Positions 1-5,899 are shown, counted from the first letter of the stretch. The stretch is 8,836 nt of DNA from Nitrospira sp. (GCA_005116795.1 SWDL01000060.1:1-8836), one strand, 5' to 3'. The notes: generated from the letters alone by a model not told the origin. Numbers and translations are program-made.

Positions 1-639
1 CTTCTTCAAGGTCGCGGCGCCGTTCACCTTGCGACGCGAGCCGATATGCATGGCCATGGGTTTCGGCGCCGGCGGCATGGTGGCGCCGCCTGAACTCGTG
101 CCCATCTCCATCTGCCTCGCGCGTCCGCTTCCGCCGGATCGAGCCGGTCGCTGAACCAGTTCCACCAGTTGCTGCTGCAGACGCGCCTGTTCAGCCATCT
201 GCGCTTGCAGTGAGGTCAATTGCGCGTTCAAATCCTTGCCGGTGGTGACCACCCGCTCCCGCTCATTCCGCGCCCGTGCCAGTTCTTCACGCTGCAGCTC
301 AATCACCTGCCGGAACTCTCCGGCCCGTCGCTCGGCATCACGCAGCGTGCCTTCCAGTTGGGCTTTGGCGATGCGCGTCACCGCCAGCTCGTGCTGCAGT
401 GTGTCCACCTCGGCGCGCAGCTCCTTGGCGCTCTGCTGGGCCCGGTTCAACTCGGCCTTCAGGACTTCGGGCATGGAGTAGGGATCTCCGCTGAGGAAGC
501 TGTGGGTACAGCCGGTCGTCCCGATGGCCATGAGCAAGGCGCCGATGAGCAGCCGCCCTCCTGGGGGCACCAGTAAGCGAATAGGTGACGGCCGACATGA
601 CCGGCGCACGTGAGGCTGACCCCGTTCCATACGCGTCAT
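1..639 (-). CDS. Coiled-coil putative lipoprotein, partial (C-terminus beyond window)
   Basis: This is an open frame with no stop from 639 to the window edge, about 213 codons, last gene of the secretin operon inside the window. An Arg-rich N-terminus leads to a hydrophobic stretch (LLIGALLMAIG) ending in TTGC. This reads as a signal peptide with a weak lipobox (Thr instead of Leu at -3), so outer-membrane lipidation is likely but not certain. From about residue 52 to 145 the chain is charged, heptad-like and rich in Gln, Glu, Arg and Leu, predicting a long coiled coil. A Gly/Ser/Pro linker and a basic segment follow at the edge. The start is uncertain: ATG 639 lies 17 nt after the preceding stop, ATG 630 is in frame, and GTG 570 would give a more usual 21-residue signal. 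None has a clear Shine-Dalgarno. Its place after a secretin and two pseudopilins suggests an accessory envelope protein, perhaps pilotin- or scaffold-like. I do not recognise a named family. Confidence 0.7.
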   Translation of the reverse strand, partial: MTRMERGQPHVRRSCRPSPIRLLVPPGGRLLIGALLMAIGTTGCTHSFLSGDPYSMPEVLKAELNRAQQSAKELRAEVDTLQHELAVTRIAKAQLEGTLRDAERRAGEFRQVIELQREELARARNERERVVTTGKDLNAQLTSLQAQMAEQARLQQQLVELVQRPARSGGSGRARQMEMGTSSGGATMPPAPKPMAMHIGSRRKVNGAATLKK

Positions 640-656
640 CGATCGATCACGCTTGC

Positions 657-1058
657 CTACCACTGGTTGTAGGGAAGGCCGTTGCTGCCGACCAGATCCG
701 ACCCGGAACGGGCATCCCAGATGCCGCCTTCCGACGGGTCCGCGATTTCCTGCCAGCTCGACGGCGACGCGGTAAAAGGATCCACCGGCATCGCGCGAAG
801 GTACCCGCCCGACACGAGTTCCGCAAGAGCCTTGGGATACTGTCCCTTGTCGGCCCGGTACTGATCGAGCAAGTCGCGCAGGATAAAGAGGTCCTGCCGC
901 AAGGTCGCCTCCCGCGCTTTCTTGACGGTGCCCTGATAGGCCGGCTCAGCCACGGAGGCCAAGATGCCGACGATCGACACGACGATGAGCAGTTCCAGGA
1001 GGCTGAATCCTCGTTCATTCCTCGACGGACGCTTACCATTCGCGATATTTGGTTCCAT
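657..1058 (-). CDS. GspG-like type II secretion pseudopilin (133 aa)
   Basis: This is a prepilin-type protein. A short basic leader ends at Gly17, followed by FSLLELLIVVSIVGILA, a class III signal with Phe+1 and the conserved Glu+5 (residue 22). Prepilin peptidase should cut after Gly17 and methylate Phe18. Behind the hydrophobic helix comes an amphipathic helix (residues 43-70). The GspG-family stretch YPKALAEL...YLRAMPVDPFT (74-96) follows, and the protein ends in YNQW. Length is typical of major pseudopilins. Its first 26 nt (1033-1058) overlap the end of the upstream pseudopilin gene, so translation is probably coupled. ATG 1058 is the only reasonable start, with AGGA about 11 nt upstream. 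It would be a subunit of the periplasmic pseudopilus that works with the secretin encoded upstream. Whether it is the major subunit cannot be told from sequence alone. Confidence 0.9.
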   Translation of the reverse strand: MEPNIANGKRPSRNERGFSLLELLIVVSIVGILASVAEPAYQGTVKKAREATLRQDLFILRDLLDQYRADKGQYPKALAELVSGGYLRAMPVDPFTASPSSWQEIADPSEGGIWDARSGSDLVGSNGLPYNQW

Positions 1059-1542
1059 TTAAAGCGATGTCCTGGCTCTGCGTGGTGACATCATACACAT
1101 CAGCCCCACACCAACTGGCGGTCTCCGGAGGATCCGTGTAGCAGCGAATGATCCAATCCGGTTTGCCGGTCATGGGATCCAGGGGCACGGTCCGAAGGTA
1201 CCGCTTGGTCGTCGTGCCCTTCACGGTCGCTTCTTCTCCCGTCAAGGTGACGGCCAAGAGACTGCTCAGCGATTTGGGATACCCGTAGATTCCGGCCACA
1301 TCCTTACAGGTCAGCTTGTTTTTCAAGCAGAGGGGGCCGAGCAAGACATCTCCTTCACGATTCCAGTCGGTCTTGAAGGTATCGATCGCGCTCCGTACCG
1401 CCCGCAAGGCCTGGCGCAACTCGATTTCCCGCGTCCGCTTCATCGACACTTTCGTGAGCGGCGCCGCCACGGAGGCCAAGACCATGATGATGCTCAGCGT
1501 GGCCAGCAACTCCAGGAACGTGACACCTGCGTCGCGCCTCAT
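1033..1542 (-). CDS. GspG-like pseudopilin with four cysteines (169 aa)
   Basis: This is a prepilin-like protein with a very short leader (MRRDAG). It is cleaved after Gly6 to expose VTFLELLATLSIIMVLASVA, with Glu+5 present (residue 11). The globular part has the GspG pattern YPKSLSSLL (88-96) and RYLRTVPLDPMTG (114-126) and ends in YREW. Compared with the 133-aa neighbour it has about 36 extra residues, including a loop with Cys72 and Cys79 and another with Cys134 and Cys145. Two periplasmic disulfides are plausible. The start ATG 1542 overlaps the secretin stop in an ATGA arrangement (1539-1542), the classic signature of coupled translation. It is probably a minor or alternative pseudopilin of the same machine. 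Assignment to the prepilin/GspG-like superfamily is firm; the exact subunit role is inferred. Confidence 0.9.
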   Translation of the reverse strand: MRRDAGVTFLELLATLSIIMVLASVAAPLTKVSMKRTREIELRQALRAVRSAIDTFKTDWNREGDVLLGPLCLKNKLTCKDVAGIYGYPKSLSSLLAVTLTGEEATVKGTTTKRYLRTVPLDPMTGKPDWIIRCYTDPPETASWCGADVYDVTTQSQDIALNGTKYREW

Positions 1543-3872
1543 CGCACACGAACCATCGCCTGCTCGCCGACACTGGGTTGCAGCCGTTGTCCTTGGCGGG
1601 ATGCGGCAGGGGCCACCAAGCTCACCGGCGACACCCCGACTCCCTTCGAGGCGAACGTCAGCACGGCGAGTGTGCCGTTCCCGGAAATCGGCGCACCCGT
1701 TCTTTTCATGGTCACGACCACCGAATCCCCTCCCGGCGCAGCCGTGACCGACACCGTCCCGGGCGGATTGCCCTGTCGCACCAGATCGCCTTCAAGAGCG
1801 GTCCGATATTCGAGCACCTGTGGGTCAAACCCCACCGTCACCGAGGCTTCTTCAAAGCCCTCCAAGCCTTCACCGGTCACCAAGACCTGAATCTCCTGGC
1901 CGAGCTCGGCGCTCACCTCGGTCGGCTTCACGACGAAGCGGCTCGCGACCGCGGCCGGCGAACCGGCTGCCGGAGGCAGCGCCTGCGCCGGCCCGGCTGA
2001 TGCAACTGGAGGCTGTTCCCGCATCTCACGGGCGCCACCTCCCAAACTCACCTGTTTCGGTCCCGCGCTCGGAAACAGCGGGCGCGTCGAATAGAGCGAC
2101 TCAGTCCCGGACCAGACCGTCTGCATTTCGGGGCTGGCCGGCGACATCGGCTGAAGAATGTGCGGCGTGATCGTGAGAATAACCTCGGTGGTCACTTTGT
2201 CTGTCGTGAAGCCGCTGAACAGCCATCCGATGAGGGGCAGGTCGCCAAGAATCGGGATCGAGGTCCGCGACTTTCGATCTTCATCCTGGATCAACCCGGC
2301 CAGGACGACGGTCTCCCCGTCTTTCATCTGCAGAACGGTTTCGGCGGTGCGGTTCCCGAACCGGAAGGTCTTGATGGGCGGCGAGGCCTGGAGTGTGACC
2401 TCGTCACCGAGTCGAGTCACTTCCACCTTCATCTTGAGCGCCAGTTCATTCATCAATCGGATCGTCGGCTCGACCGAGAGCTTGATGCCGGTATCCCGAA
2501 ACTCAATGCTCGTCACCGTCGAGGTGGTGGGCACCGACCCGGTCGTGACCTGGCCCGGCAACACGTTCGTCGTGGACAGCAAGATCGGTTGCTTGTCGCC
2601 GATGTTGATCTCGCCCTTCTTGTTGTTCACCACCCGCAGTTTCGGCGAAGCCAGCGTCCGGGCGTCTGATTCCTGTTTGAAGAAGTCCAACTGCACGCTG
2701 CCTGGGATGGTGAACAGATAGGTCTGATCGCCGAGATTCTTGAGTTCATTAAAGAAAAATGCGCCGGGATTGCCCGTCCCGTTAGAGCCGGACACTTGCC
2801 CTCCCAGGCCGTATCGGCCGTAGGTGAAGCCGTACCGCATGCTCTTGGTCCGGTTCACCTCGAGGACTTCGAGGTCAAAGAGCACTTCGGGCTCCGGACG
2901 ATCATTCGCCAGAATGATCCGCTCGGCCAGTTTCAACTTGTCGGGGTGGTCCCGAAGGACGACGGCGTTGATCATCTCGTTCGCATACATCCGCTTCGTA
3001 TCCAGCATGCCTTTCAGCAGCGCCAGCATGTCCTTCGCCTTGGCCGTCTGCAGATAGAAGGTGCGGATCATCAGGTCCTGATACTGTTCCTGCTTCTGCT
3101 TGGTATTCGGCGTAATCAGGATCGTTTCGGGATCGACGCGGACGCTGAAGAGGCTGTTGCTGCTCAGGATGAGGTTCATCGCATCTTCGAACGGGGTGTC
3201 TTGGATGAAAATGCTGATGGCGTCGTTCTTCACGTCCTTGTCGAAGACCACGTTGATCCCGCCGGCGCGAGCCAGCACTTCAAAGACTTCCTTGATCTTG
3301 GCGTTCTGAAAACGAAGCGTGACCGGCTGGCTGAGTTTTTCTCCGCGTCGACCGCCGCTCAGCTTTTCTGAAAGGGTCATGATGCCTTCGAATGCGATCG
3401 TCAGGCTGGGATCCAACATCGCGGCCCGCTGGTAGGCCTCCATGGCTTCATCGAGGCGTCCGATGTTCTGAAGCTGCTCAGCGGTCCGGAGCTGGTCATG
3501 GGCCTCCTTCAGTTTCAGGAAATCGGCGAGAGCTTGGTGCCGCTCCACCCTGGCAGGCTCGAAGGTCAGGGCATGTTTCATTGCCTCGACGGCCTGATCT
3601 ATCTTATGGTCCTTGAGCAGCGCCCGCGCCTGTTCCTCGTACTTGTTCGCGGCCTGTGCACGGGCCAGAGCCAGCTTCGCCTGGAGGCCTTGATCAAAGG
3701 CGTCATCGCGCCAAGCGCGCTGGTACGCGAGCACCGCTTCTTCCCACTGGCCGGCCTCGACAAACCGATCCCCACGCCGAACCTCACTGGAGGCAAAGAG
3801 CGAACAACTCGTCAGCGCGACAATGAAGAAAAGCGCCTGAGAACAGGAAAGAATTCGGCGGGGCAGCCTCAT
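1539..3872 (-). CDS. TPR-containing secretin lipoprotein with C-terminal cohesin-like domain (777 aa)
   Basis: This is an outer-membrane gated channel of the type II/III secretion and type IV pilus secretin family. Residues 1-23 are a lipoprotein signal: basic n-region, ALFFIVAL core, and a canonical LTSC lipobox with Cys23. Then come TPR-like helical repeats (about 30-172), a secretin/TonB short N-terminal domain (182-257), one NolW-like ring domain (268-327) and the secretin barrel (329-575) with the signature IPILGDLPLIGWLF near 539-552. A Pro/Ala-rich linker (576-644) leads to a C-terminal cohesin-like beta domain (645-777), with the pattern VSAELGQEIQVLV...VGFDPQVLEY...LAVLTFASKG. ATG 3872 is chosen because it places the lipoprotein signal at the N-terminus; ATG 3905 and TTG 3926 are in frame but would bury it. 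It is first in an operon with two pseudopilins and a lipoprotein. GspD-type secretins normally have several N domains and no cohesin, so this is a divergent architecture. It resembles the TPR-bearing secretin lipoproteins annotated PulQ in Geobacter, a comparison made from memory. Confidence 0.93.
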   Translation of the reverse strand: MRLPRRILSCSQALFFIVALTSCSLFASSEVRRGDRFVEAGQWEEAVLAYQRAWRDDAFDQGLQAKLALARAQAANKYEEQARALLKDHKIDQAVEAMKHALTFEPARVERHQALADFLKLKEAHDQLRTAEQLQNIGRLDEAMEAYQRAAMLDPSLTIAFEGIMTLSEKLSGGRRGEKLSQPVTLRFQNAKIKEVFEVLARAGGINVVFDKDVKNDAISIFIQDTPFEDAMNLILSSNSLFSVRVDPETILITPNTKQKQEQYQDLMIRTFYLQTAKAKDMLALLKGMLDTKRMYANEMINAVVLRDHPDKLKLAERIILANDRPEPEVLFDLEVLEVNRTKSMRYGFTYGRYGLGGQVSGSNGTGNPGAFFFNELKNLGDQTYLFTIPGSVQLDFFKQESDARTLASPKLRVVNNKKGEINIGDKQPILLSTTNVLPGQVTTGSVPTTSTVTSIEFRDTGIKLSVEPTIRLMNELALKMKVEVTRLGDEVTLQASPPIKTFRFGNRTAETVLQMKDGETVVLAGLIQDEDRKSRTSIPILGDLPLIGWLFSGFTTDKVTTEVILTITPHILQPMSPASPEMQTVWSGTESLYSTRPLFPSAGPKQVSLGGGAREMREQPPVASAGPAQALPPAAGSPAAVASRFVVKPTEVSAELGQEIQVLVTGEGLEGFEEASVTVGFDPQVLEYRTALEGDLVRQGNPPGTVSVTAAPGGDSVVVTMKRTGAPISGNGTLAVLTFASKGVGVSPVSLVAPAASRQGQRLQPSVGEQAMVRVR

Positions 3873-3932
3873 CGGTTGGGCTCTAGGTGCACAGGTTGTC
3901 CACATAGATGGATCATATGGATTCAATCGGCG

Positions 3933-3961
3933 AATCTACCAGATTTCATACCACACCGCAA
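3933..3961 (-). promoter_or_regulatory. Weak sigma-70-type promoter candidate for the secretin operon
   Basis: Read on the minus strand, TTGCGG (3961-3956) and TAGATT (3938-3933) are separated by 17 nt. They match the -35 consensus at 3 of 6 positions and the -10 at 4 of 6. Transcription would begin near 3926, giving a leader of about 54 nt before ATG 3872 and leaving the upstream in-frame TTG at the very 5' end, consistent with the start chosen. This is a weak match and other promoters are possible. Confidence 0.25.
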
Positions 3962-3966
3962 GCTAT

Positions 3967-4002
3967 TGGGGACCAGAGCGAGATATCCCCAGCATCTGGG
4001 GG
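3967..4002. repeat. Overlapping inverted repeats (possible operator or competing hairpins)
   Basis: Three related blocks are visible: TGGGGA (3967-3972), TCCCCA (3986-3991) and TGGGGG (3997-4002). The middle block pairs with either neighbour. CCCCAG/CTGGGG form a perfect 6-bp stem around a 3-nt loop (3987-4001), and TGGGGA/TCCCCA form a 6-bp stem with a 13-nt loop (3967-3991). Upstream of the secretin gene this could be a regulator-binding site or, if transcribed, a pair of mutually exclusive hairpins. The function is inferred; the repeats are direct observation. Confidence 0.55.
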
Positions 4003-4138
4003 AATATTTTGATATGATTCGCGGTTGAGTATGAAACGTGCCGCTCGGAAAAATTAAATAGAATAGTCTACTGCAACAATCTCACCAAGAGCCATTCCAG
4101 GTGTGGCTGAGATAGGCTTTTTGTGTGTGGCGGGCGAG

Positions 4139-4160
4139 AATGGCAGGGGCCATAGCCATT
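4139..4160. repeat. Inverted repeat upstream of the plus-strand pseudopilin
   Basis: AATGGC (4139-4144) and GCCATT (4155-4160) are perfect 6-bp arms around a 10-nt loop, about 100 bp upstream of the ATG at 4264. It could be a leader hairpin or an operator. No T tract follows, so it is not a terminator. Confidence 0.4.
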
Positions 4161-4263
4161 GAGAATACGAGCGGTTTGTTCTTCAGGGAGCACTCCAGGC
4201 AGGCGAGGCAGACGGCTGGAAGTCCATGCCAAGAAGCGAGATGGCGAGAGGTTTCTTTGTAGG

Positions 4264-4788
4264 ATGACGCCTACACGGGCCAGGGAAAGTCAGAGAGGAG
4301 CCACGTACCTCCTCATGATGCTCGCGATTGTGCTCATGGGCTTGGTGCTCTCCCTGGCGGGGCGGCAATGGAAAATGGCCATTCAGCGGGAACAAGAACT
4401 AGACCTCCTGATGAAGGGGTTGGAGATCCAGAACGCGATCGCAGCCTACTCCCTGACGATCAAGGCGGGCCGTGTGACTCAGGAAGAATACTACCCAGGC
4501 ACTCTCGCCGAGCTGACCAGACCTCCTCGCCCCCTACTGCGCAAGGCCTATCCCGATCCGATGACGGGAAGCGACTGGGAACTTCTGCGCGCGCCCACCG
4601 GAGGCATCATGGGGGTCCGGAGTCGGAGCAAGTCGTTGGCGATCAAGCGATCCGACTTTCCCCCACCGATTCGTCATTTCGAAGGGCTCTCACGCTACAA
4701 CGAATGGGTTTTTCAGTATCCTAATCCGTCATCGACGGGAATCGGCGTCCCGGCCGTCCCACCGGGAGGAATCCCTCCTCCGCCCTGA
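4264..4788 (+). CDS. GspG-like pseudopilin lacking Glu+5, Pro-rich tail (174 aa)
   Basis: This is a prepilin-like protein transcribed away from the secretin operon. From ATG 4264 a 12-residue basic leader ends in QRG, followed by ATYLLMMLAIVLMGLVLSLA. Cleavage is expected after Gly12. The residue at +5 is Leu, not the conserved Glu. Next are an amphipathic helix (QREQELDLLMKGLEIQNAI, 41-59), YPGTLAEL (77-84), RKAYPDPMTGSDWELLRA (93-110) and YNEWVFQY (145-152), then a Pro/Gly-rich tail. The DPMTG...DWELLRAPTGGIMGV pattern resembles a family of unusual prepilin-type proteins known from betaproteobacteria and Nitrospira-like bacteria (family recollection). ATG 4264 is preferred over TTG 4159 because it gives a proper prepilin leader; GAGAGG (4246-4251) is a loosely spaced Shine-Dalgarno. 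Missing Glu+5 is otherwise typical of GspK-type tip subunits, so this may be a tip or initiating subunit. Confidence 0.83.
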   Translation: MTPTRARESQRGATYLLMMLAIVLMGLVLSLAGRQWKMAIQREQELDLLMKGLEIQNAIAAYSLTIKAGRVTQEEYYPGTLAELTRPPRPLLRKAYPDPMTGSDWELLRAPTGGIMGVRSRSKSLAIKRSDFPPPIRHFEGLSRYNEWVFQYPNPSSTGIGVPAVPPGGIPPPP

Positions 4789-4798
4789 TACCACTCAC

Positions 4799-4831
4799 GC
4801 GCCCAGGGAACCGCAGGGCCCTCAGGGGCGC
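4799..4831. repeat. GC-rich hairpin just after the plus-strand pseudopilin stop
   Basis: GCGCCC (4799-4804) pairs with GGGCGC (4826-4831), and AGGG (4805-4808) with CCCT (4819-4822), leaving a 3-nt bulge. It lies 11 nt after the stop at 4788. A-rich rather than T-rich sequence follows on the plus strand, so it could protect the mRNA 3' end but is not a textbook intrinsic terminator. Confidence 0.4.
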
Positions 4832-4832
4832 A

Positions 4833-4876
4833 CAAAAGAGAAGGCCCCGTTTCCTGCTAGACAGAAAACGGAGCCT
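4833..4876 (-). terminator. Intrinsic terminator of the PEP-CTERM gene
   Basis: AGGCTCCGTTT (4876-4866, minus strand) pairs with AAACGGGGCCT (4852-4842) over 11 bp with one mismatch, around a 13-nt loop. On the minus strand it is followed by TTCTCTTTTGTG, a U-rich tail. It begins about 24 nt beyond the PEP-CTERM stop codon (4900-4902). It separates this gene from the convergent pseudopilin gene. The U tract is present only in the minus-strand direction. Confidence 0.7.
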
Positions 4877-4899
4877 CCCGACTTGTCACAACAAGTCGC

Positions 4900-5520
4900 T
4901 TACGCCTGTTGTTTCCGCATTCTCCAGCCGATGAAACCGGCCAGACCCGAACCGAACAGGATGATCGAGCCGGGCTCCGGTGCCGAAGCCGAAATCGGCG
5001 CTTGTGGCGGACCCGTCAACGGATTCAAGGAGAAGTTGATATTGTCGATCGAGAGTCCCCCGATGGGCTGATCCCAGTAAAACGTGCTGATGCCCATCCA
5101 CTTCGCCTGTTCTGGGAGTGACAAGCTGGTGACGTTGAAAGTACCCAGACTGCCCAGCGTGAACGACCCGCCTAAGTTAGACGTGAACGTCCCGTTGCCC
5201 AGACCACCAAAGTTCCCGACAACCGACAGGTAGTTGAGGGTCAACGTCCCAGTGCCCAGCTCGAACTTGTACTTGCTCGTATAGCCGTTCCCGTTTTCAC
5301 CGTAAAGATCCCACGAACCGTCGCTGTTGTTGTCATCGATGAAAATGTGACCACTCGCTTGGAGCGAGGAAATCGTGATCCCCTGCTCCGTGTACGTGAT
5401 CGGACCGGAATTGGCGCCGGGAAGGTCGAAGGTCATGGTCACCGCGTTCGCCTGACCTGCCGTCAACGCCAGCGCCAGCGCGCCGAACAGCACTGTTTTG
5501 GTCATCTGTTGAAGCATCAT
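4900..5520 (-). CDS. PEP-CTERM sorting-domain exported protein (206 aa)
   Basis: This is a secreted protein with the exosortase recognition tail. An N-terminal Sec signal (MMLQQMTKT, then VLFGALALALTAG) ends in ANA, cleavage near residue 26/27. The mature part is a Gly/Asn/Thr/Ser-rich beta-type domain without a recognised fold. It includes GLSIDNINFS (155-164), a pattern common just before PEP-CTERM tails. The C-terminus is the full tripartite signal: PEP at 181-183, hydrophobic helix GSIILFGSGLAGFIGW, then RMRK. An exosortase (XrtA/EpsH type, not encoded here) would cut near PEP and release or anchor the protein with exopolysaccharide. DNNSDGSWD (63-71) matches a DxNxDGxxD calcium-loop pattern. 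ATG 5520 is chosen over GTG 5562 because AAGGGAGG sits 8 nt upstream and the signal peptide then starts properly. It lies directly downstream of prsR, with its own promoter candidate and terminator. Confidence 0.92.
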   Translation of the reverse strand: MMLQQMTKTVLFGALALALTAGQANAVTMTFDLPGANSGPITYTEQGITISSLQASGHIFIDDNNSDGSWDLYGENGNGYTSKYKFELGTGTLTLNYLSVVGNFGGLGNGTFTSNLGGSFTLGSLGTFNVTSLSLPEQAKWMGISTFYWDQPIGGLSIDNINFSLNPLTGPPQAPISASAPEPGSIILFGSGLAGFIGWRMRKQQA

Positions 5521-5528
5521 GATGAAAA

Positions 5529-5536
5529 CCTCCCTT
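5529..5536 (-). promoter_or_regulatory. Strong ribosome binding site deciding the PEP-CTERM start
   Basis: AAGGGAGG on the minus strand lies 8 nt upstream of ATG 5520. It would fall inside the coding region if GTG 5562 were used, so it argues for the shorter protein. Confidence 0.85.
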
Positions 5537-5597
5537 GTGGTTAGTGTGAATGAACCGCTCACGTCACTGCCGCTGCGCCTTGCTCTCGTTCAGTTTT

Positions 5598-5615
5598 GGG
5601 AGAGATACATCTCCC
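5598..5615 (-). repeat. Leader hairpin of the PEP-CTERM mRNA
   Basis: GGGAGA and TCTCCC are perfect 6-bp arms (5598-5603, 5610-5615) around a 6-nt loop. If the sigma-54 promoter candidate at 5639-5653 is real, transcription starts near 5627 and this stem forms about 12 nt from the 5' end. That position is typical of stems that protect abundant mRNAs from decay. The role is inferred. Confidence 0.5.
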
Positions 5616-5638
5616 TGCCTGACGTGCCCACACCTACC

Positions 5639-5653
5639 GCAAGACCTATGCCC
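5639..5653 (-). promoter_or_regulatory. Sigma-54 (-24/-12) promoter candidate for the PEP-CTERM gene
   Basis: On the minus strand the sequence GGGCAT-AGGTC-TTGC matches the TGGCAC-N5-TTGC consensus at 8 of 10 fixed positions. It has the invariant GG and GC doublets exactly 10 nt apart. It lies about 119 nt upstream of ATG 5520. PrsR, encoded just upstream, is a sigma-54-dependent activator with an intact GAFTGA loop, and PEP-CTERM genes are its expected targets. Site identity is by eye only. Confidence 0.55.
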
Positions 5654-5722
5654 TTCATGATTATCCTGCAAGATCAATGACTTATGCATTTTTTCAATCT
5701 GTCTGCATATCCAGGAACTGTA

Positions 5723-5796
5723 AAATTCCATGACGACTCCGCCGTAGACAATAAACGGATGAGAGGGAAATCTATGAATCTACGATGAAATTCCAT
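5723..5796. repeat. Nine-base direct repeat, possible PrsR enhancer sites
   Basis: AAATTCCAT occurs at 5723-5731 and 5788-5796, start to start 65 bp, close to six DNA turns. Relative to the -12 element at about 5640 the copies sit at roughly -95 and -160, the usual range for activator sites of sigma-54 promoters. Each copy is also near a GGAA block (5714-5717, 5801-5804), giving partial dyad symmetry. The surrounding DNA is AT-richer than the genes. Confidence 0.35.
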
Positions 5797-5899
5797 TGAA
5801 GGAAGAGACGTGAAAATAATCCTGACAGTCGATCGGCTACCAAAAGTGGGGAATCCCAACAGATGGGGGACTGTGTAGAAGGAGTGCCCGCGAAAGAGG

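Larger units (their letters stand above)
3873..4263. other. Divergent intergenic region between secretin operon and plus-strand pseudopilin
   Basis: About 390 bp without a convincing gene. It must hold the promoters for both directions. It contains clustered TGGGGA/TCCCCA/TGGGGG blocks (3967-4002), a short AT-rich stretch (4048-4066), and two inverted repeats on the plus-strand side. AGCCA/TGGCT (4090-4108) is followed by TTTTT at about 4118-4122. AATGGC/GCCATT lies at 4139-4160. A longer plus-strand reading frame starting at TTG 4159 is open here but has no prepilin character before ATG 4264. Confidence 0.7.

Noticed and set aside
585..1088. Plus-strand 167-codon frame opposite the pseudopilins
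   Set aside because: It begins with GTG, has no ribosome site and lies antisense to two clear prepilin genes.
2158..3371. Long plus-strand frames opposite the secretin gene (2158-2721, 2796-3371)
   Set aside because: They are antisense shadows of a strongly supported secretin; their translations show no domain or low-complexity-free family signature.
4103..4160. Sigma-54-like matches before the plus-strand pseudopilin (TGGCTGAGATAGGC, TGGCAGGGGCCATAGC)
   Set aside because: GG-to-GC spacing is 9 and 11 nt respectively instead of the required 10.
4159..4263. N-terminal extension of the plus-strand pseudopilin from TTG 4159
   Set aside because: It would bury the prepilin leader under 35 unrelated residues; ATG 4264 gives a normal class III signal.
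5614..5632. Second sigma-54-like site containing GGGCACG...GGCA on the minus strand
   Set aside because: The GG and GC doublets are 8 nt apart rather than 10, so it cannot serve as a -24/-12 promoter.
5674..5859. Minus-strand 61-codon frame between prsR and the PEP-CTERM gene
   Set aside because: It starts at TTG without a Shine-Dalgarno, shows no recognisable signature and covers the putative enhancer repeats; most likely noncoding.
5820..5899. Possible terminator after prsR (TCCC/GGGA pairs near 5853-5870)
   Set aside because: The stem is only 4-5 bp and no proper U tract follows; read-through toward the PEP-CTERM gene cannot be excluded.
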